A stretch of 64,000 nucleotides of DNA from Zizania palustris (GCA_019279435.1 JAAALK010000288.1:76356255-76420254), one strand, 5' to 3'. Shown: positions 22,440 through 35,360, counted from the stretch's first letter. Made by a program: numbers and translations. Notes: generated by a model from the letters alone, not told the origin.

Positions 22440-25187
22440 ATGACGTCTCCTGGCAAGGTCCCGTCCTTGGAAGCCTATGTCTATAATTATTGGAAGACTC
22501 GCATGCGAGCCTATCTCATGAGCCAGGGCTCGGACATATGGGACATTTGCGTTCACACCACATTTGTCATTTTGCCAGTCGCTGAGCATGGTACTGCTGG
22601 TATCATTGCTCAGCATCTGAGCAACAGTAAGGTTGTGAACATACTCTTTTCTGGTTTAGGTCCCACTGAATTTGAGCGTGTCAGCCATCTCTCCACTGCG
22701 AGAGAGATCTGGGCTACCCTCAAGACACACCATGAGGGAACAGCTCAGGTCAAGGCTCGGCTCTATCAGACCTACCGGCGTGAATATGAAAATTTCACAC
22801 AGAAGTCGGGTGAATCTGTTGAGGCTTTGTTTGGTCGTTTTCAGTCGATCATAAACAAGCTTCGAGACAACAAGGCTGAGGGTGCTCAGTTAGTCTCAGA
22901 TCACGAGCAGGCGCTCAAGGTTCTCCATACCTTGGACCCAAAGATCTGGGAGATCAAGGTATCCTCTATTGTTGAGAGCACTTCTTACGATACCTTGACC
23001 ATTTCTGAGTTGTTTAGCAAGCTGAAGGCCACTGAGGTAGATATTCAGCTGAGATCAAATCTCACTGGTTCTGGATCAAAATCCCTGGCCCTTGCTACAC
23101 CTTCTGTTGATCCCTCTTCTGTGAGTTGTGTTGGGTTCTCTTTGATGTCTATCACTGAGGACCAGCTAGAGTTATTGGGAGATGATGATTTGTGTCTTTT
23201 TAACAACCAGGTGCGTCGTGTCTATGATAAGAGAATGTTCAAAAGACACGACACAAAATCCGGATGCTTTGAGTGTGGTGATCCAGGACACTTCATCGCC
23301 GACTGCCCCAAGCACAGTGGATACAAGAAGGGCACCGGTGGCAGCTTCCATGACTCCGGCAAGCATGAGACCTCATCCTTCAACAAGGGCAAGCCGAAGA
23401 CCCGTTTCTTCAAGAAGACCCTGAAGGACTACCGGCGAGAGAACAAGAAGCGCGATAAGGCCTTCTTCGCCGAGATGGAGAAGAGATACTCCAAGCGGTC
23501 CACGTCTTCTTCCTCTTCATCGAGCTCAAGCGATGAGGAGATCGCCATCAGGAAGGGGAAGGACAAGGACGATCCGGCGGGCCTCTGCTTCATGGCCTTC
23601 GGAGACAAGCCGAAGAGCCGCTCACACCAGCGCCGAAGATCCCGCAAGAGCTTCTGCTCAATGGCTCTTGGGGATAAGGAAGAAAAGAGCTCCTCCGACG
23701 ACTCCGACGACGACAACAAGGTATCATCCTACGAGCGCGAAATAGTTGATTTACTTGAGAGCAATCGTCAGGAGTTGAGATATCGGGAAAAACTGCTTAG
23801 GGGGGCTAAGAAGAGGATAGATGAGTTAGAGAGTGAGCTTACCGTGGCCAACGGCAGAATTGAGAGTCTATCTTCTTCCCCTTGCTTGGGTGATAGCAGT
23901 GAGTGCCCGAAGTGTGAGGTGCTGCTGTGTGACCTGTCGACTCTGAAGTCCAGGTACACAGAAAGGGTTGATGAAAGAGACGCTTTGGCCACTGAGCTTG
24001 AAAGCGCTCAGCTGGAGCTGAAAGATGCTCAAGCCACTGTTGTCACACCCTGTGTTGATTGCCCATCTCATCTAGCTGTCTTAGCTGAGCTGAAATCCAA
24101 GGGCGATGAATAGTTGGGTGATTTGGTGAGGTTGAGAGCTGAGCTTGCGCAGACTAAGCTAGAGCTTGAGACATTGTCAGTTCCACCCACTGTCTGTGAG
24201 AACTGTCTGTCTCTTAGAATGGAGTTGATCAAGCTGAAAGCCGAAAAGTCTGTCCAAGTAGAGAGTGAGTGTGAGACCTGCTTGTCTCAGGTGGAGGTTC
24301 TAGCTTCCTTGAGAGAGGAGCTAGTAGATTCTCAGAATGAGAACTTTTACCTCCGTTCTATCCTGAGTTGGATCAGTGCCAGAGAGCCACAGCTTGGCAT
24401 GATGATCCAGCAGTTCAAGAGGCAGGATGGGTTTGGGGTAGGTTACACCTACACCAAGGCTGACTTTGAAAGTGCCATTAGCCGGGCAGTGGAGTGGAGT
24501 AAAATGACTCCTGAGCAGAGATACCCCAAGACTCATTCCACTGAGACCTCCCAGGTTTGTCAGCCCAAGGATGGAGTGATTCATGAACCACCCAAAGCTC
24601 CACCCAAAAAGCCTATCTGGGTTCCAATGCCCAAACACCTTCACACTCCTCTTGATTCTCTTCCTGGACCCTCTCAACCCAAGAAGTCAACACCAAACAC
24701 CACTAAGCCCAAACTTCCCAAGCCTCAACCACATCCCAAGAAGCCCACCTATCATTGTGAGTACTGTCAGAGAGATGGGCATCTTGCGGAATTTTGCTTC
24801 AGGAGGAAGCGGGTTGAGAGAGCAGAGAGAGCTCGTGGTGATCAGGAGAAGTTCTACTAGCCGGGTGGTAGACTGCGTGTTCCTCGACGCGGGGAGAGGC
24901 TGGAGGCCAGGCCGCGTCGTGTAGGTGGTGGTAGAGGAGACGGCTTTCTTGCCCGTACTCCAGTTGGTGGTGTCCATTCCGGCAGAGTTCCAGGTCGTGT
25001 TGGCTACGGTCCTGGACCTCGTGGCCACAGGGTTAGGCAGAACCGAGGACCGCGCTTTGAGCCGCATTTTGGTCCAAACTCTTTTGATGGTTTTCGCTTT
25101 CCATCTTTTGAGCAGATGGCTCGACACTAGTTTAGCTCTTTTGCTAAACCTGGTGCCGGACCATTTGCTCCCACTTACAACCACTGA
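22440..25187 (+). pseudogene. gag: gag of Sirevirus A1, three premature stops
   Basis: Structural Gag protein. ATG at 22440 (MTSPGKVPS) matches the sister start at 62264. Layout: copia-type Gag domain (residues about 10-220), CCHC knuckle CFECGDPGHFIADC, basic and Ser-rich stretch, long coiled coil with four CxxC motifs (about residues 489, 538, 586, 611), second knuckle CEYCQRDGHLAEFC (about 773), and a Gly/Arg-rich tail. In-frame TAG codons at 24111, 24858 and 25128 break it before the final TGA at 25185. The first is a sense codon in the sister A2. The reading frame is otherwise kept over the whole length. Confidence 0.9.
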
Positions 25188-25189
25188 TT

Positions 25190-28100
25190 GTGCAGGACCG
25201 GGGACTGGAGGATGTTTGGATCATGGACTCAGGATGCTCTCGCCACATGACGGGACATCGTAGATGGTTTTCCAGTCTCACTCCCCCGAGCTCCAAAGAA
25301 TACATCACGTTCGGGAACAGCGGTCAAGGGAAAGTAAGTGGCATATGCTCAATTCGCATTTCAGATCATTTCTCTTTGAAGAATGTTGCTTTGGTTAAAA
25401 ATTTGAACTTCAACTTGATTTCTGTCTCGCAACTTCTTGAGGATGGTTTGGAAGTGCGTTTTAAGAAGGGTAATTCTTCTGTGGTTGATTCTAGAGGGTC
25501 TTTGATTTGCCATATTTTACCATTCGGCAAAGTTTTTCGAATTGACTTCTCTAGTTCTTTTGGCCCTTCTCGCTGTTTGATTGCTGGATCTTCTTCTGAG
25601 CTCTGGAAGTGGCATAGGAGGTTAGGTCACTTGAGTTTTGATCTGCTAGTCAAGTTAAGCTCTATGGACCTCATCCGAGGATTGCCCAAGCTTAAGATGG
25701 AGAAGGATCTAGTTTGTCATCCCTGTCGTCATGGGAAAATGGTTGCCGCTTCTCATTCACCTGTGACTCAGGTGATGACTTCGTATCCGGGCGAGCTTTT
25801 ACACTTGGACACTGTAGGTCCAGCTCGGGTACGCTCAGTTGGTGGGAAGTGGTATGCACTTGTGATTGTTGACGACTTTTCTCGTTTCTCGTGGGTTTTC
25901 TTTTTGGAGTCTAAGGATGAAACTTTTCAATTTGTTCATGACCTGATTTTGAAGTTGAAGAATGAGAACAATGGTCGGATGCGAGCAATTTGTTCCGACA
26001 ATGGCTTTGAGTTCAAGAACTCTCAGTTCGTCAGCTTCTGTAGTGATCAGGGTCTGGACCATCAGTTTTCTTCTCCTTACACTCCCCCACAGAACGGCGT
26101 TGTGGAACGAAAGAACCGAACGCTAGTCGAAATGGCCAGGACGATGCTCGATGAGCACAGGACTCCTAGGCATTTTTGGGCTGAAGCCATGAACACGGCT
26201 TGCTATCTGGCCAACCGCATCTTTCTTAGAGCTTACCTTGGTAAGACATCATATGAATTGCGGTTTGGCAGACAGCCCAAGGTGAGCCACTTGCGAGCGT
26301 TTGGCTGCAAGTGCTTTGTGCTCAAGAAGGGAGGGCACTTGGACAAGTTTGAGTCTCGTTGCTGGGATGGTGTTTTTCTTGGCTACGCTTTGCATTCTCG
26401 AGGTTTTCGTGTTTGGAACCTCGAATACCAGTTGCTTGTCGAGACTTGTGAGGTTTCATTTGATGAGTCCTTGTCTTCTTTGACTCCTTCTTTTGAGCTT
26501 TCTGGTGATGATGAGCTCGAAGAGTCCATCTTTGAGGAAGATGAGGATACTCCAGCTGCTGATGAGGGTGGGCCTTCTGCATCCCCCGCAGAGCCCACAC
26601 CTTCTGAGACTTCGACTGAGGATGAGGGCGGACCTCTGATCACTTCTTCCACTACGATCGAGCCCCCTCAGTCGAGTCCAGAGGTGCCTGTTGCTGACTC
26701 TGGTGAGGTGACTTCAGATCACCAGGGAACCCGAGCAGTTCAGCGTGACCATCTCTCAGAGCTCATCATAGGTGATTTAACTGAGAGGACTTTGTGTTCT
26801 TCTGCCTCTCTCGCTGTGTTTGCTGAATCTGCGTTTGTTGCATCTTTTGAGCCCAGAGATGTTTCTCATGCTCTTTCTGATTCTAATTGGATTAATGCTA
26901 TGCAAGAAGAGCTTGAGAATTTTGTCCGCAATCGGGTTTGGACATTAGTTGAGCCGCCACCAGGATGCAACCCCATAGGCACCAAGTGGGTATTCAAGAA
27001 CAAACAAGGTGAAGATGGGGTTGTGGTGCGCAACAAGGCTCGACTAGTTGCCCAGGGTTATTGCCAGAAGGAAGGTATTGACTTTGAAGAAACCTTCGCT
27101 CCTGTTGCCCGTCTTGAGTCCATTCGTATTCTTCTAGCTTTTGTCGTTTCGAAGGGTTTTAAGCTTTTTCAAATGGATGTTAAGAGTGCTTTTCTGAACG
27201 GGTACATAGAAGAGGAGGTTTATGTTAGGCAACCCCCCGGTTTTGAGAACCCTAAGTTTCCTCGACATGTTTTAAGTTGCACAAAGCTTTATACGGGTTA
27301 AAGCAAGCCCCCAGGGCTTGGTATGACCGGTTGAAGCAATTTTTGTTGGGGAAGGGCTTTGTGATGGGTTCTGTGGACAAAACTCTTTTCTTGCTCAGAG
27401 ATGCTTCAGATTTTTTAGTTGCTCAGATTTACGTGGACGATATTATTTTTGGCGGTACTACTAATGATCTTGTGTCCAAGTTTTCTGAGCAGATGCACAG
27501 TGAATTTGAGATGAGCCTCATGGGTGTGCTCAAGTACTTCTTAGGGCTCCAGATCAAGCAGACCAAGGACGACACTTTCATCCACCAAGGTAAGTACACT
27601 CGTGATATGCTTAAGAAATTTGACTTTGGTGGTGAATTGAAGCCGCAGATGACCCCCATGGGCACTTCTGGGGGTCTGGACAAGGATGAGAGCGGTGTCA
27701 AGGTCAATGAAAGGGAATTTCGAGGGATGATCGGCTCGCTGCTATACTTAACGGCGACAAGAACAGACATTCAGTTTGCCGTGGGGCTGTGCGCGCGCTT
27801 CCAGTCTTCACCTCGCGCGTCTCATCGGCAGGCTGTCAAGCGCATTTTCAGGTATCTTACTTATGCGCCTGATCTTGGTATTTTCTATTCAGCATCATCT
27901 TCTCTCGATTTATCTGGATTTTCGGATGCCGACTTTGGTGGGTGCCGGTTGGATCGCAAGTCGACTTCCGGTACTTGCCAGTTTCTTGGTTTTTCTCTTG
28001 TCTCTTGGTCTTCTCGAAAGCAATCTGGAGTTGCTCTTTCGACCACAGAGGCTGAGTACGTAGCTGCTGCTAGCTGCTGCTTACAGTTGGTTTGGATGAT

Positions 28101-28380
28101 TTCCACTTTACGAGATTTTGGGTTGTTCTTTCCTACCAGAGTTCCGTTATTTTGCGACAGCACCAGTGCTATTAGTGTAGGGAAAAACCCATGTCTCCAT
28201 TCAAAAACCAAACATATTGATGTGCGCTTTCACTTCTTGCGGGATCAATATGAAAAAGGTGTCATTGACCTTGTTCATGTTGATACCCATCATCAGTTGG
28301 CTGATATTTTCACCAAACCCCTAGATCAGTCTACATTCGAGCGTTTACGAGGGGATTTGGGTGTTGTGTATCCTTTTTAG
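25190..28380 (+). pseudogene. pol: pol of Sirevirus A1 with a one-base frameshift
   Basis: Polyprotein for protease (WIMDSGCSRHMTG near the start), integrase (HHCC zinc part with GHLSFD and CHPCRHGK; catalytic DDE set near LHLDTVG, CSDNGFEF and NGVVERKNR), reverse transcriptase (FQMDVKSAFLNG, YVDDIIFGG) and RNase H (FSDADFGGCRLD, TTEAEYVAAA, DIFTKPLD). The frame breaks at about 27274, where one base is missing compared with B1. The rest continues at 27277-28380, stop TAG. The pol frame is -1 relative to gag, unlike B1 and B2 where both are in one frame; decay may have caused this. Confidence 0.92.
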
Positions 28381-29708
28381 GATATTTTGCGTCAGTTTTC
28401 TTTCTTCTTTACTCTTTTCTTGAATCTTTCTGTGTGTGTTCATATCTTGCATATTCACATATCACACTTTTGAGCTTGCTTCTGTTATATGATTGAACTG
28501 CTTTACTTATTCTAGCTGGTACATGCTTTTGATTACTTGTCAATGATCATGCTTTGCTTCAGTTCAAATGATATGTCTGATATCTGTCATATGCATGGCT
28601 TTTATGCTTTAAAATTGAAAAATGATCACCATTGTTTCTGGTAACTAGCATGCGTAGGCTGAATGTTCTTGCTATCTGTTACATGCCTTGTAGCTAGTTT
28701 TTGACTTAAATGCAAATATGCAACTTGGACATCTGTATGCTTTAAACATGGAAATGTGCTATAAAAATGATGAAAATTCGATAACAATGAAAATTCCATG
28801 CCTTTTTGTGCATAACTTGAAAAGATCCAGGTGGGTTTGCTTTGTCGCATTACATTTGTTCTGGACTGCATACCATAGCACTTTGGTATGAACTAGGACA
28901 GTGTAGTGTATGCCAAGACCAATGTCTTAAGCTTCTGATGGTCCAGATCTGGCCTAGGCTTGACTTGGTCGGTCAGCATAAGGTTTGACATGCAAATAAC
29001 CCCTGGCAAAAATGAAAAAGGAAAAAGAAAAAGCTTGAAAATTGAAATGATAACAAGTTTGCTGAAGCACTTTGTTTTTGAACAAAGCTTATCTTGGTAG
29101 ATATCAGTTAGCTTTTGCATCTCATGTCTTACCTTGCTTGTTTTACCGGAAAATGTGGTGATGTTGTTTTGTTTGCGAAAACTGAAAAATGCGTGCTAAT
29201 GACTTTCCTTAGATATCATCTGTTGCACTGATCATGCCATGTGTCTTAGACAGTATCTCTTTTGCTATACTTGTTAGATGCTGTAATTGCAGTCAATCAT
29301 ATTTGAGAAGCATGCTTTCTACACTCCTTATGCACTCCAGTTGAATTCACTGCATATTTTGAGGGGGAGTTGCATTTCAGGGGGAGTCTGTGTCTCTATT
29401 GAGTGCTTGATGAGTTCACTTGTCAACAAGGGGGAGAAATTTTGGGATCAGAGTTTAAGGAGGAGTTCTTACTCTGTTGATATCCTTGTTGTTCTGAAAT
29501 CGCACTCATTTTGAGCTTTTACGTTTTGGTTAACCATAATGACCGCTTCTTGCTTTTGTTCGGCTTTTGGTCATTAGGGTTAAACTTTTACCTTATTTTT
29601 CTTCTTCTTTGTTTTCTTGTGTTTTGTTTCCGTGTTTCCACATTTGCTCGCAGGTGCTGAAGAGCTGAAGAAGAGGAGTGTTGACAATGCACTCGTCAAG
29701 GGGGAGAT
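28381..29708 (+). other. 3' non-coding region of A1 with polypurine tracts
   Basis: No ORF of note. GGGGGAG tracts lie at 29361-29370, 29380-29386, 29428-29437 and, next to the LTR, 29698-29707. The stretch 28818-29008 is clearly related to 43421-43605 of family B although coding homology ends earlier. Confidence 0.8.
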
Positions 29709-30848
29709 TGAGGAGCCATGCTGAATAGCGTGGGCCTCATGGCTCCAAAAGTGATGAGTCATTGTCAACGATAGTCAAAGAGGACAGAAGAAGAAGAGAT
29801 CTGCTGTTTCATGGGCCGCGTGTGATTCAGGTACACGAGCAGCAAGCGACTGTCGGGCAGAGGAGGTTGCGAAGTCGGGCTGGCCCAATCCGGGTGCATG
29901 GGCCAGAAGCAGTAGAAGACCCACTGGGCTGTTGACCAGGGTTGACTCAGGTACACGGGCGGTGAGTGATTGCCGGGCTGAGAGAGCTGCGGAATCGGGC
30001 TGGCCCAATCCGGGTACCTGGTGCAAAGTCGGTGGAGGCTTTGTCAGTTTCGGCGCAAAACTGACAACCGTCGATCTTGTATCCGACTGTCCAGAAGAGA
30101 AGTCGTAGTCGCTACGAAAACTTAGCTTCCGGATAAGTCATATGTATCTCTAAGTCCACAGTCAGTCAGTCGTGTCTGTAAAAATACCTAAGGGCAGTAG
30201 AGTCTTTTCCTTTATTCTTGCGTCTGTAAAAACCCTAAGGGGCAGGTGGAATGTTCCTAGTGTTGGGAGCCTATAAATAGGACCTCAATCCCTAGGGTTT
30301 GGACGACCCCCTTTTGCTGAAATCAATACTACTCCTTTGGGCCATTTTTGTCTCTTGCTTTGCCTCTCTTCTCTCCTGTTCATTCTTGCGCAGCCAGGAA
30401 TTTTTGCTCCTGTTTATTGATGTGCATTCATTGTTGCAGTGAAGTTTCTATTCTCAAATCGTGTGCAGCTTCTGCAGTGTTTTAATGGATCCATTTCACT
30501 TGCACAACAAGTTTTTCCATGCATTTTGAGGCTTCGGAAGCTTCTGTTGCTTGTGTTCTTCACGTAAGTAGTACTAGTTCTTGCTGTTGCAAGTAGTACT
30601 ACTACACTGTAGCAACAGTACTCTAGTGCCAGCTTTTTACTTTTCTGCGTAGCTTTCTGATCGAGGTTGTGAGGGCTGAGTACCTTTTCTGACTGTTTCC
30701 TGGCGAAGCCACCCTCTCTGTTCGAAGCCCCTCAGCTCCGTGAGGAAGGCTTCGATCTAACATCTTCGAAGGCTTCGCTTGAACCTCGACTTCATTTTTT
30801 TGTGCTGTCTCTAGCTTCACAGAACACTTTGCACTCTGTCAGCTTCAC
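29709..30848 (+). repeat. Truncated 3' LTR of Sirevirus A1
   Basis: Matches the first 1140 bp of the 2019-bp 5' LTR and stops after CAGCTTCAC at 30848, where Gypsy internal sequence begins. TATAAATA at 30272-30279. The missing LTR end and the absent target duplication mean a later deletion removed the junction. Confidence 0.9.
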
Positions 30849-33800
30849 GGTGGCCAGCAGTTCGTGGGCTACTTTGGAAATGGCTTCGCCCTTAGGACCC
30901 CTCGGAAGTTTGAACCGAGGAGGACCTTCGGACCTAGCTACCTCGAGCACCACCTATAGCTGGCGAAGCTCCTCAGAGTCCTCAAGTACTTCGAGATCAA
31001 CATTTGAAGGCTGAGCTTGGGCAGGAATAAAGTACCCCCGCATTTATATTAATAAACTGATGAGTTTTTACAAAGCCTACAACTAAAAGTTACAAGGAGC
31101 CTAAGGAGATCTGCACCTTTGAAGGCAGAGGCGTCGATGTCGAAGGCTGAGCTGGTGAGGCCTATGCCCTGACTCGGTGAAGGCGTAGGGCCTTTTGGAG
31201 GCCGAGGACTGCTTCGCAGCCTTGGGCCTTCCAAGGCTCTTGAAGGCGGCGCCATGCTCCACGGACGCCCGACGGAGGTGTCACCAAGTGCTGGCCTCCG
31301 AAGGCCATTGGAGTCACTGAGGTCGCTGTCTCGAGGTGGTTGCACCCCGAGTCATGAAGCATCTGCAACACCCCTTGACCCACCACTCGGCCGGCCATCA
31401 GGGCGAAGCCCATCAGGGACACCTCCGCCGTCGTAGCCACAGTCTTCAAAAACTCGACGCGATCTCCGATTAGGTCCTGAAGGCTGAAGTCTGGAACCCG
31501 GCACTCAGTCCCTATTTGCTCAAGGACCGAGGTCAAGCTCGAGGTGGCTTCTTCGACGTTGTGAACAACGAAGTCCTGCAGGCATTGGTCGGCTTTGCGA
31601 AGCTTTGAGTTCTCCGCTGCCAACTCCGCTCTGGCCTCCTCTGAAGCTCGAAGCTCCGCCCGAAGCTAGTCAGTCTCCGAGACCAGGACCTCCCTCGCCT
31701 TCTCGGCCTCGTACCTCGCCGTATCTGCTGAGGCTTCGGTCCGCCTTCACTTCTCGGCTTCCACCGAGATCTCGCGTCGGAGGGCATCCCTCTCCTCCGC
31801 CAAGCAAGTCATCCGCTCGTCCACAGAGATTGCTGCCGCGGCATTCAGCGCGAAGGCATGAAATAATTCAAGAAAATCATAAGTGTTGATTGAAAAGCAA
31901 GTATGATCCGAACACTGTGTGGGACTTCTCTCACCTGGATGAGGGCTTCGTTTGCATTTGTGAAGAGATCGAAGGGGCTCGAGCCGCTGAGTTGAGCCAC
32001 CAAGCCCCCTGACCCCGCAGCAACACAACCTTCATGAAAATCATGAATGGCCGCCTCCGTCACGGCCCTCCTCGGCTACAGAGGCCGGACTATCTCCTCC
32101 ACATCAACCTCCGGTATAGGATCCAGCGGAGCCGGGCTTCGGTCCACCACTTCGACGTGCTCATCGGCCCCATCTCGGAGGTTCCCTTCGCCGCGGTTGT
32201 CGCCTCCGTCTTCTTTAGACAAAGTGCTATCGGACTTCGAACTGTTGCTTCTGCTGCTACCGGAGGCCTCTATCGGCTTCGGTACGGCAGACCCCACACC
32301 GGCATATACGTCTGCAAAAAAGTTCAAGTCAATATCGGTGTATGAAAAGAGAAGTATGTTTAAAGTGTTTACCTTCGTCGGAAATCTCTTCGAAGGCAGA
32401 GGGATCGATGTGTGATCCCCAATCCCTTCGCTGCGAGGGCGGAGCCTCGACCCTCACGCCCGAAGGTGTTGCTGTCGCGGCCCTCGCCACCACTTCGGTA
32501 GCTGCCGCCGGAGCCCCTGCTGGCTCCGCTCCGGTCCCACGGCTCGCGACCGTTGCCTCCTCCGTAGTAGGGGCTTCAGTTGTTGGGAGCTCCGAGCGAG
32601 CCCTTGAAGCTTGGGGTTTGTCGTCGTCCACCCTCTTCCTTTTGGAGCTGCTCGCCGAGGGTGCAGGGCTGGAGAAGTCTGGCAGAGCTTGGACTAGAGA
32701 TGGCAATGGGTACGTACCCGCTGGGTATTACCCGCCCATACCCGCACCCGCCAGATAAAAATTTACCCGCTACAAAACCCGCACCCGCTCACGGGTACAA
32801 AAACTTACCCACACCCGCGCGGGTATTTGTACCCGACGGGTAACCCACACCCGATTTTAGACCTGCCATGAATCATAAATATATCACTGAAAAATGGCAT
32901 ATGCATCTACAAGTAACAACAATTTACACCAACAAATATAGTCTAATAGATCATTGGAGCATATTACTTCCACACTAATATATATATGTATTCGAGTATA
33001 TATGTATTTGAGATACTACTATATGGGTCACGAATGGGCTGAATTTGAAAGGAAATGCACATGGGCCTTCGGGTGTATTTTACCCGCGGGTAAGCGGGTA
33101 CGGGTACTATGCACCCGCACCCGCACCCGCTCTACCCATTGGGTAGAGGTTTTTGCCCAATAAGACACCCGCGGGTGAAGATATTATTCCATACCCGTCT
33201 TCTTATCGGGTAAAACCCATCGGGTACTCGGGTTTCGGGTACCCATTGCCATATCTAGCTTGGACCCCCTTGATGCTGAGCCAGGTCCACACTCTGTTCC
33301 AGTGTTCTCAAGTCCCCACCAGAGCGAGCCATTGAGCCTGCTCTTCAGGTGTCGGGGCTCCGACAACGCGCTCCGCCGCCACGATGGCCTCCTCCAGAGT
33401 CCTTACTTCAAGAGCAGCTTCATCAAGATTCCAAGTCAGAATAAGTTTATTTTGCGAAGTTTGAAAGAGAAGAGACTTCGAAGTCATATACCAAGGTGTT
33501 CTGCCGACACCTCGCTTAAGCCCTCCGAGCTCGAAGGCTGAAAGAGACCCTCCGGCCAAGTGGGTGCGAGGGGGCTGAGCCGAAGGGTGATAAACTCCTC
33601 TGCAAGGTCCCTCATGATCATCCTCGAAGCTACCCTCCGCAGGAGCAAAATCCTCGAGCGAAGGATGTTGGGGCTCGTCTTCACCACGCCTTCGCGTCGG
33701 TAGGAGATGAGCGCGTTGGTACTCCGAAGGGGAGAGTTCGCGCCAAATGTGGCGTAGAACCACTCTTGGTCCCACTTCGAATACCACTTGCTGTTGGCGG

Positions 33801-34355
33801 CCCTCGCTGGGAAGGTGTCCTGGTACTTCTTCTGAAGCTGAAAGTTGGCGCTCCCGAAGGCCAAGGCCCTCTTGACGCGGTCGGAGCCATCACTCTGCTT
33901 CGGCTGGCAGTTAGCGTCGTGGAGGGCTACGAAGACATCGGCGTGGCCCTCGCAGCCTTCGGCCCTCATAGCCCACTCGAAGACCGCTAACCTCACCACA
34001 ACGTTTGGCGACAATTGAGGAAGCTCGAGGTTGTAGGCCTTCAAGACTTCGCTCAGCATCTCCACAACCGGCAGTCCGAGGCCGGCCTCGAAGAAAGCCT
34101 CGAAGAGCACTACTTCGTCAGCCCGAGGCCTCGGTATGGCCTCCGGATGGACTCCTCCGTTGAGGCCGAAGCCCTCATCTCCAAAGTTTGCTCAAATTTA
34201 TCCGATGGTGACCGAAGATCCCTCGGCCCCATCCGCCTCGCTACAGGCTTCGCCGCTGCTGCCACCGCTGCCTGCGCATGGGCAGAGCTCGAGCTCGAGC
34301 CCAGGGCCAAAGCCTTCTTCGAAGCAACCTTATTTGGCATTTTGTGGAGCTTCAT
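30849..34355 (-). pseudogene. Antisense gene of the Gypsy element (putative gypsy-type transposon family), multi-exon, decayed
   Basis: On the minus strand an ATG at 34353-34355 opens a protein whose conserved block (FEAGLGLPVVEML, LSPNVVVRLAVFEWAMRAEGCEG, at about 34100-33900) is the N-terminal domain annotated as 'putative gypsy type transposon' in plants (Pfam Transposase_28). Later exons encode an Ala/Ser-rich stretch with a KRKR motif (about 32640), then a coiled coil rich in Glu/Ala/Leu (31850-31400). Introns are visible, for example donor GTAAAC near 32370 with acceptor TTTTTTGCAG near 32320. Decay: a frameshift near 34108, stop codons in the coiled coil, a hAT insertion (32695-33257) and loss of the distal part to Sirevirus A1. 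Function of the family is unknown. Confidence 0.75.
32695..33257. mobile_element. Non-autonomous hAT element with TACCCGC-rich arms
   Basis: Ends TAGAGATGGCAATGGGTA and TACCCATTGCCATATCTA, with an exact 8-bp duplication GCTTGGAC at 32687-32694 and 33258-33265. Both arms are full of ACCCGC/GCGGGT words, giving a foldable structure around an AT-rich centre. It interrupts the antisense gene of the Gypsy element. Confidence 0.92.
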
Positions 34356-34485
34356 CGCGAAGGGCGCTAAAGCTTGCGAAGCTGGCTCCGCGCGAAGCTA
34401 GAGATGAAGAGAAGAGAGCGAAGGATGCAAGGCGCTGAGAAAGAAGTAAATGGGAAGTGTGCCGAAGCCGTGTGCGGTAAACCCC

Positions 34486-34493
34486 TTTTTATA
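34486..34493 (-). promoter_or_regulatory. TATA box for the Gypsy antisense gene
   Basis: Minus-strand CCTATAAAAAGGGG lies about 130 bp upstream of the antisense ATG at 34355, a suitable position for a promoter. Activity is inferred from position and form only. Confidence 0.5.
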
Positions 34494-34785
34494 GGCGATA
34501 AAAATCCCGACGGTTCCCGTGCCGAAGTCACTGACAGGTGGGCCTCATGCGAAGTTGAAACGAACCAGCGCACTGTAACGGTCAGTTTTGTAGCTGTTGT
34601 GGAGTCGTTCGGTCTCCCCGAGGTCGCTCTGATAGTCGAGGCAGTTATTTATTGCCTGCGCAAGTCGAAGCCCCCTTCGGTCCAAGCTCCGAAGGCATGT
34701 CTTCTCTAAAGTTGCATTTTATGTTGTCATTGGTCCAAAGGTGCACGCACCCCTTCGTTCCGAAGGGCTGCGGGTGAGGAGCTAC

Positions 34786-35360
34786 TGTTGGGGGAATAAG
34801 TTTTCCCTTAAACAGGGGTCAAATGATGTCAGCCTCTGTAGGCCTTCGGCCCGGAGTCTGACACTATCGAAGTAAATTCCTTCCTGCCGAAGTTATTTCC
34901 AAGCCTTCAGACTCCTTTCGGAGCCCTCAGGATCGAGGCTTTCGCACTCCTTCCGAAGCCCTCCAGATCGAAGCCTCTAGGACCCCTTTGAAGTCTACCA
35001 GAAGCCAAGTCTTCAAGTTCTCTTCGGATTTAACCTCCGAGCTCCTTTCAGAGCTCCTCAGAGTCGATCTCCGGACCCTCTTCAGCCAATTCGAAGTAGC
35101 CTCCGAGAGCCCAGTTCAGAGTTTAGTTCGGAACATGCTTCGAAGCCCACTTCGGAGTGTCCTTCGAACCCTTCACTGCAACCTTCGCCCAAAGAGTTCC
35201 GGCCACTACTCCGAACCCAGAAAATATCTTTACTTCGCTACAGTGAAAAGCCATACCAGGGGCCCCTCCGCTCCCAGTATGTCGTTTAGTTGTTCAGAAG
35301 TGACGTTAATCTGACACGTATATAAAGCTGTAAAGCACTTTGTATAGTAGACTAGCTTTT
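34786..35360 (+). repeat. 3' LTR of the Gypsy-type element, left part
   Basis: Starts TGTTGGGGGAATAAG after the purine-rich GGGTGAGGAGCTAC and aligns with 17784-18380. Cut at 35360 by Sirevirus B1; the duplication CTTTT (35356-35360, 46225-46229) marks the site. Confidence 0.92.

Larger units (their letters stand above)
20356..30848 (+). mobile_element. Sirevirus-type copia element A1, decayed, 3' LTR truncated
   Basis: Order: LTR 20356-22374, primer site 22377-22388, gag 22440-25187, pol about 25190-28380, long non-coding 3' region with several polypurine tracts, partial LTR 29709-30848. The protease-integrase-RT-RNase H order is copia. The long Gag, 2-kb LTRs, TGGTATCAGAGC primer site and multiple GGGGGAG tracts are features of the Sirevirus (SIRE/Maximus) lineage. 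About 14 differences in the 1.14 kb of comparable LTR indicate a moderately young insertion. It lies in the antisense gene of the Gypsy element, and its right end was lost with flanking DNA. Confidence 0.88.
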
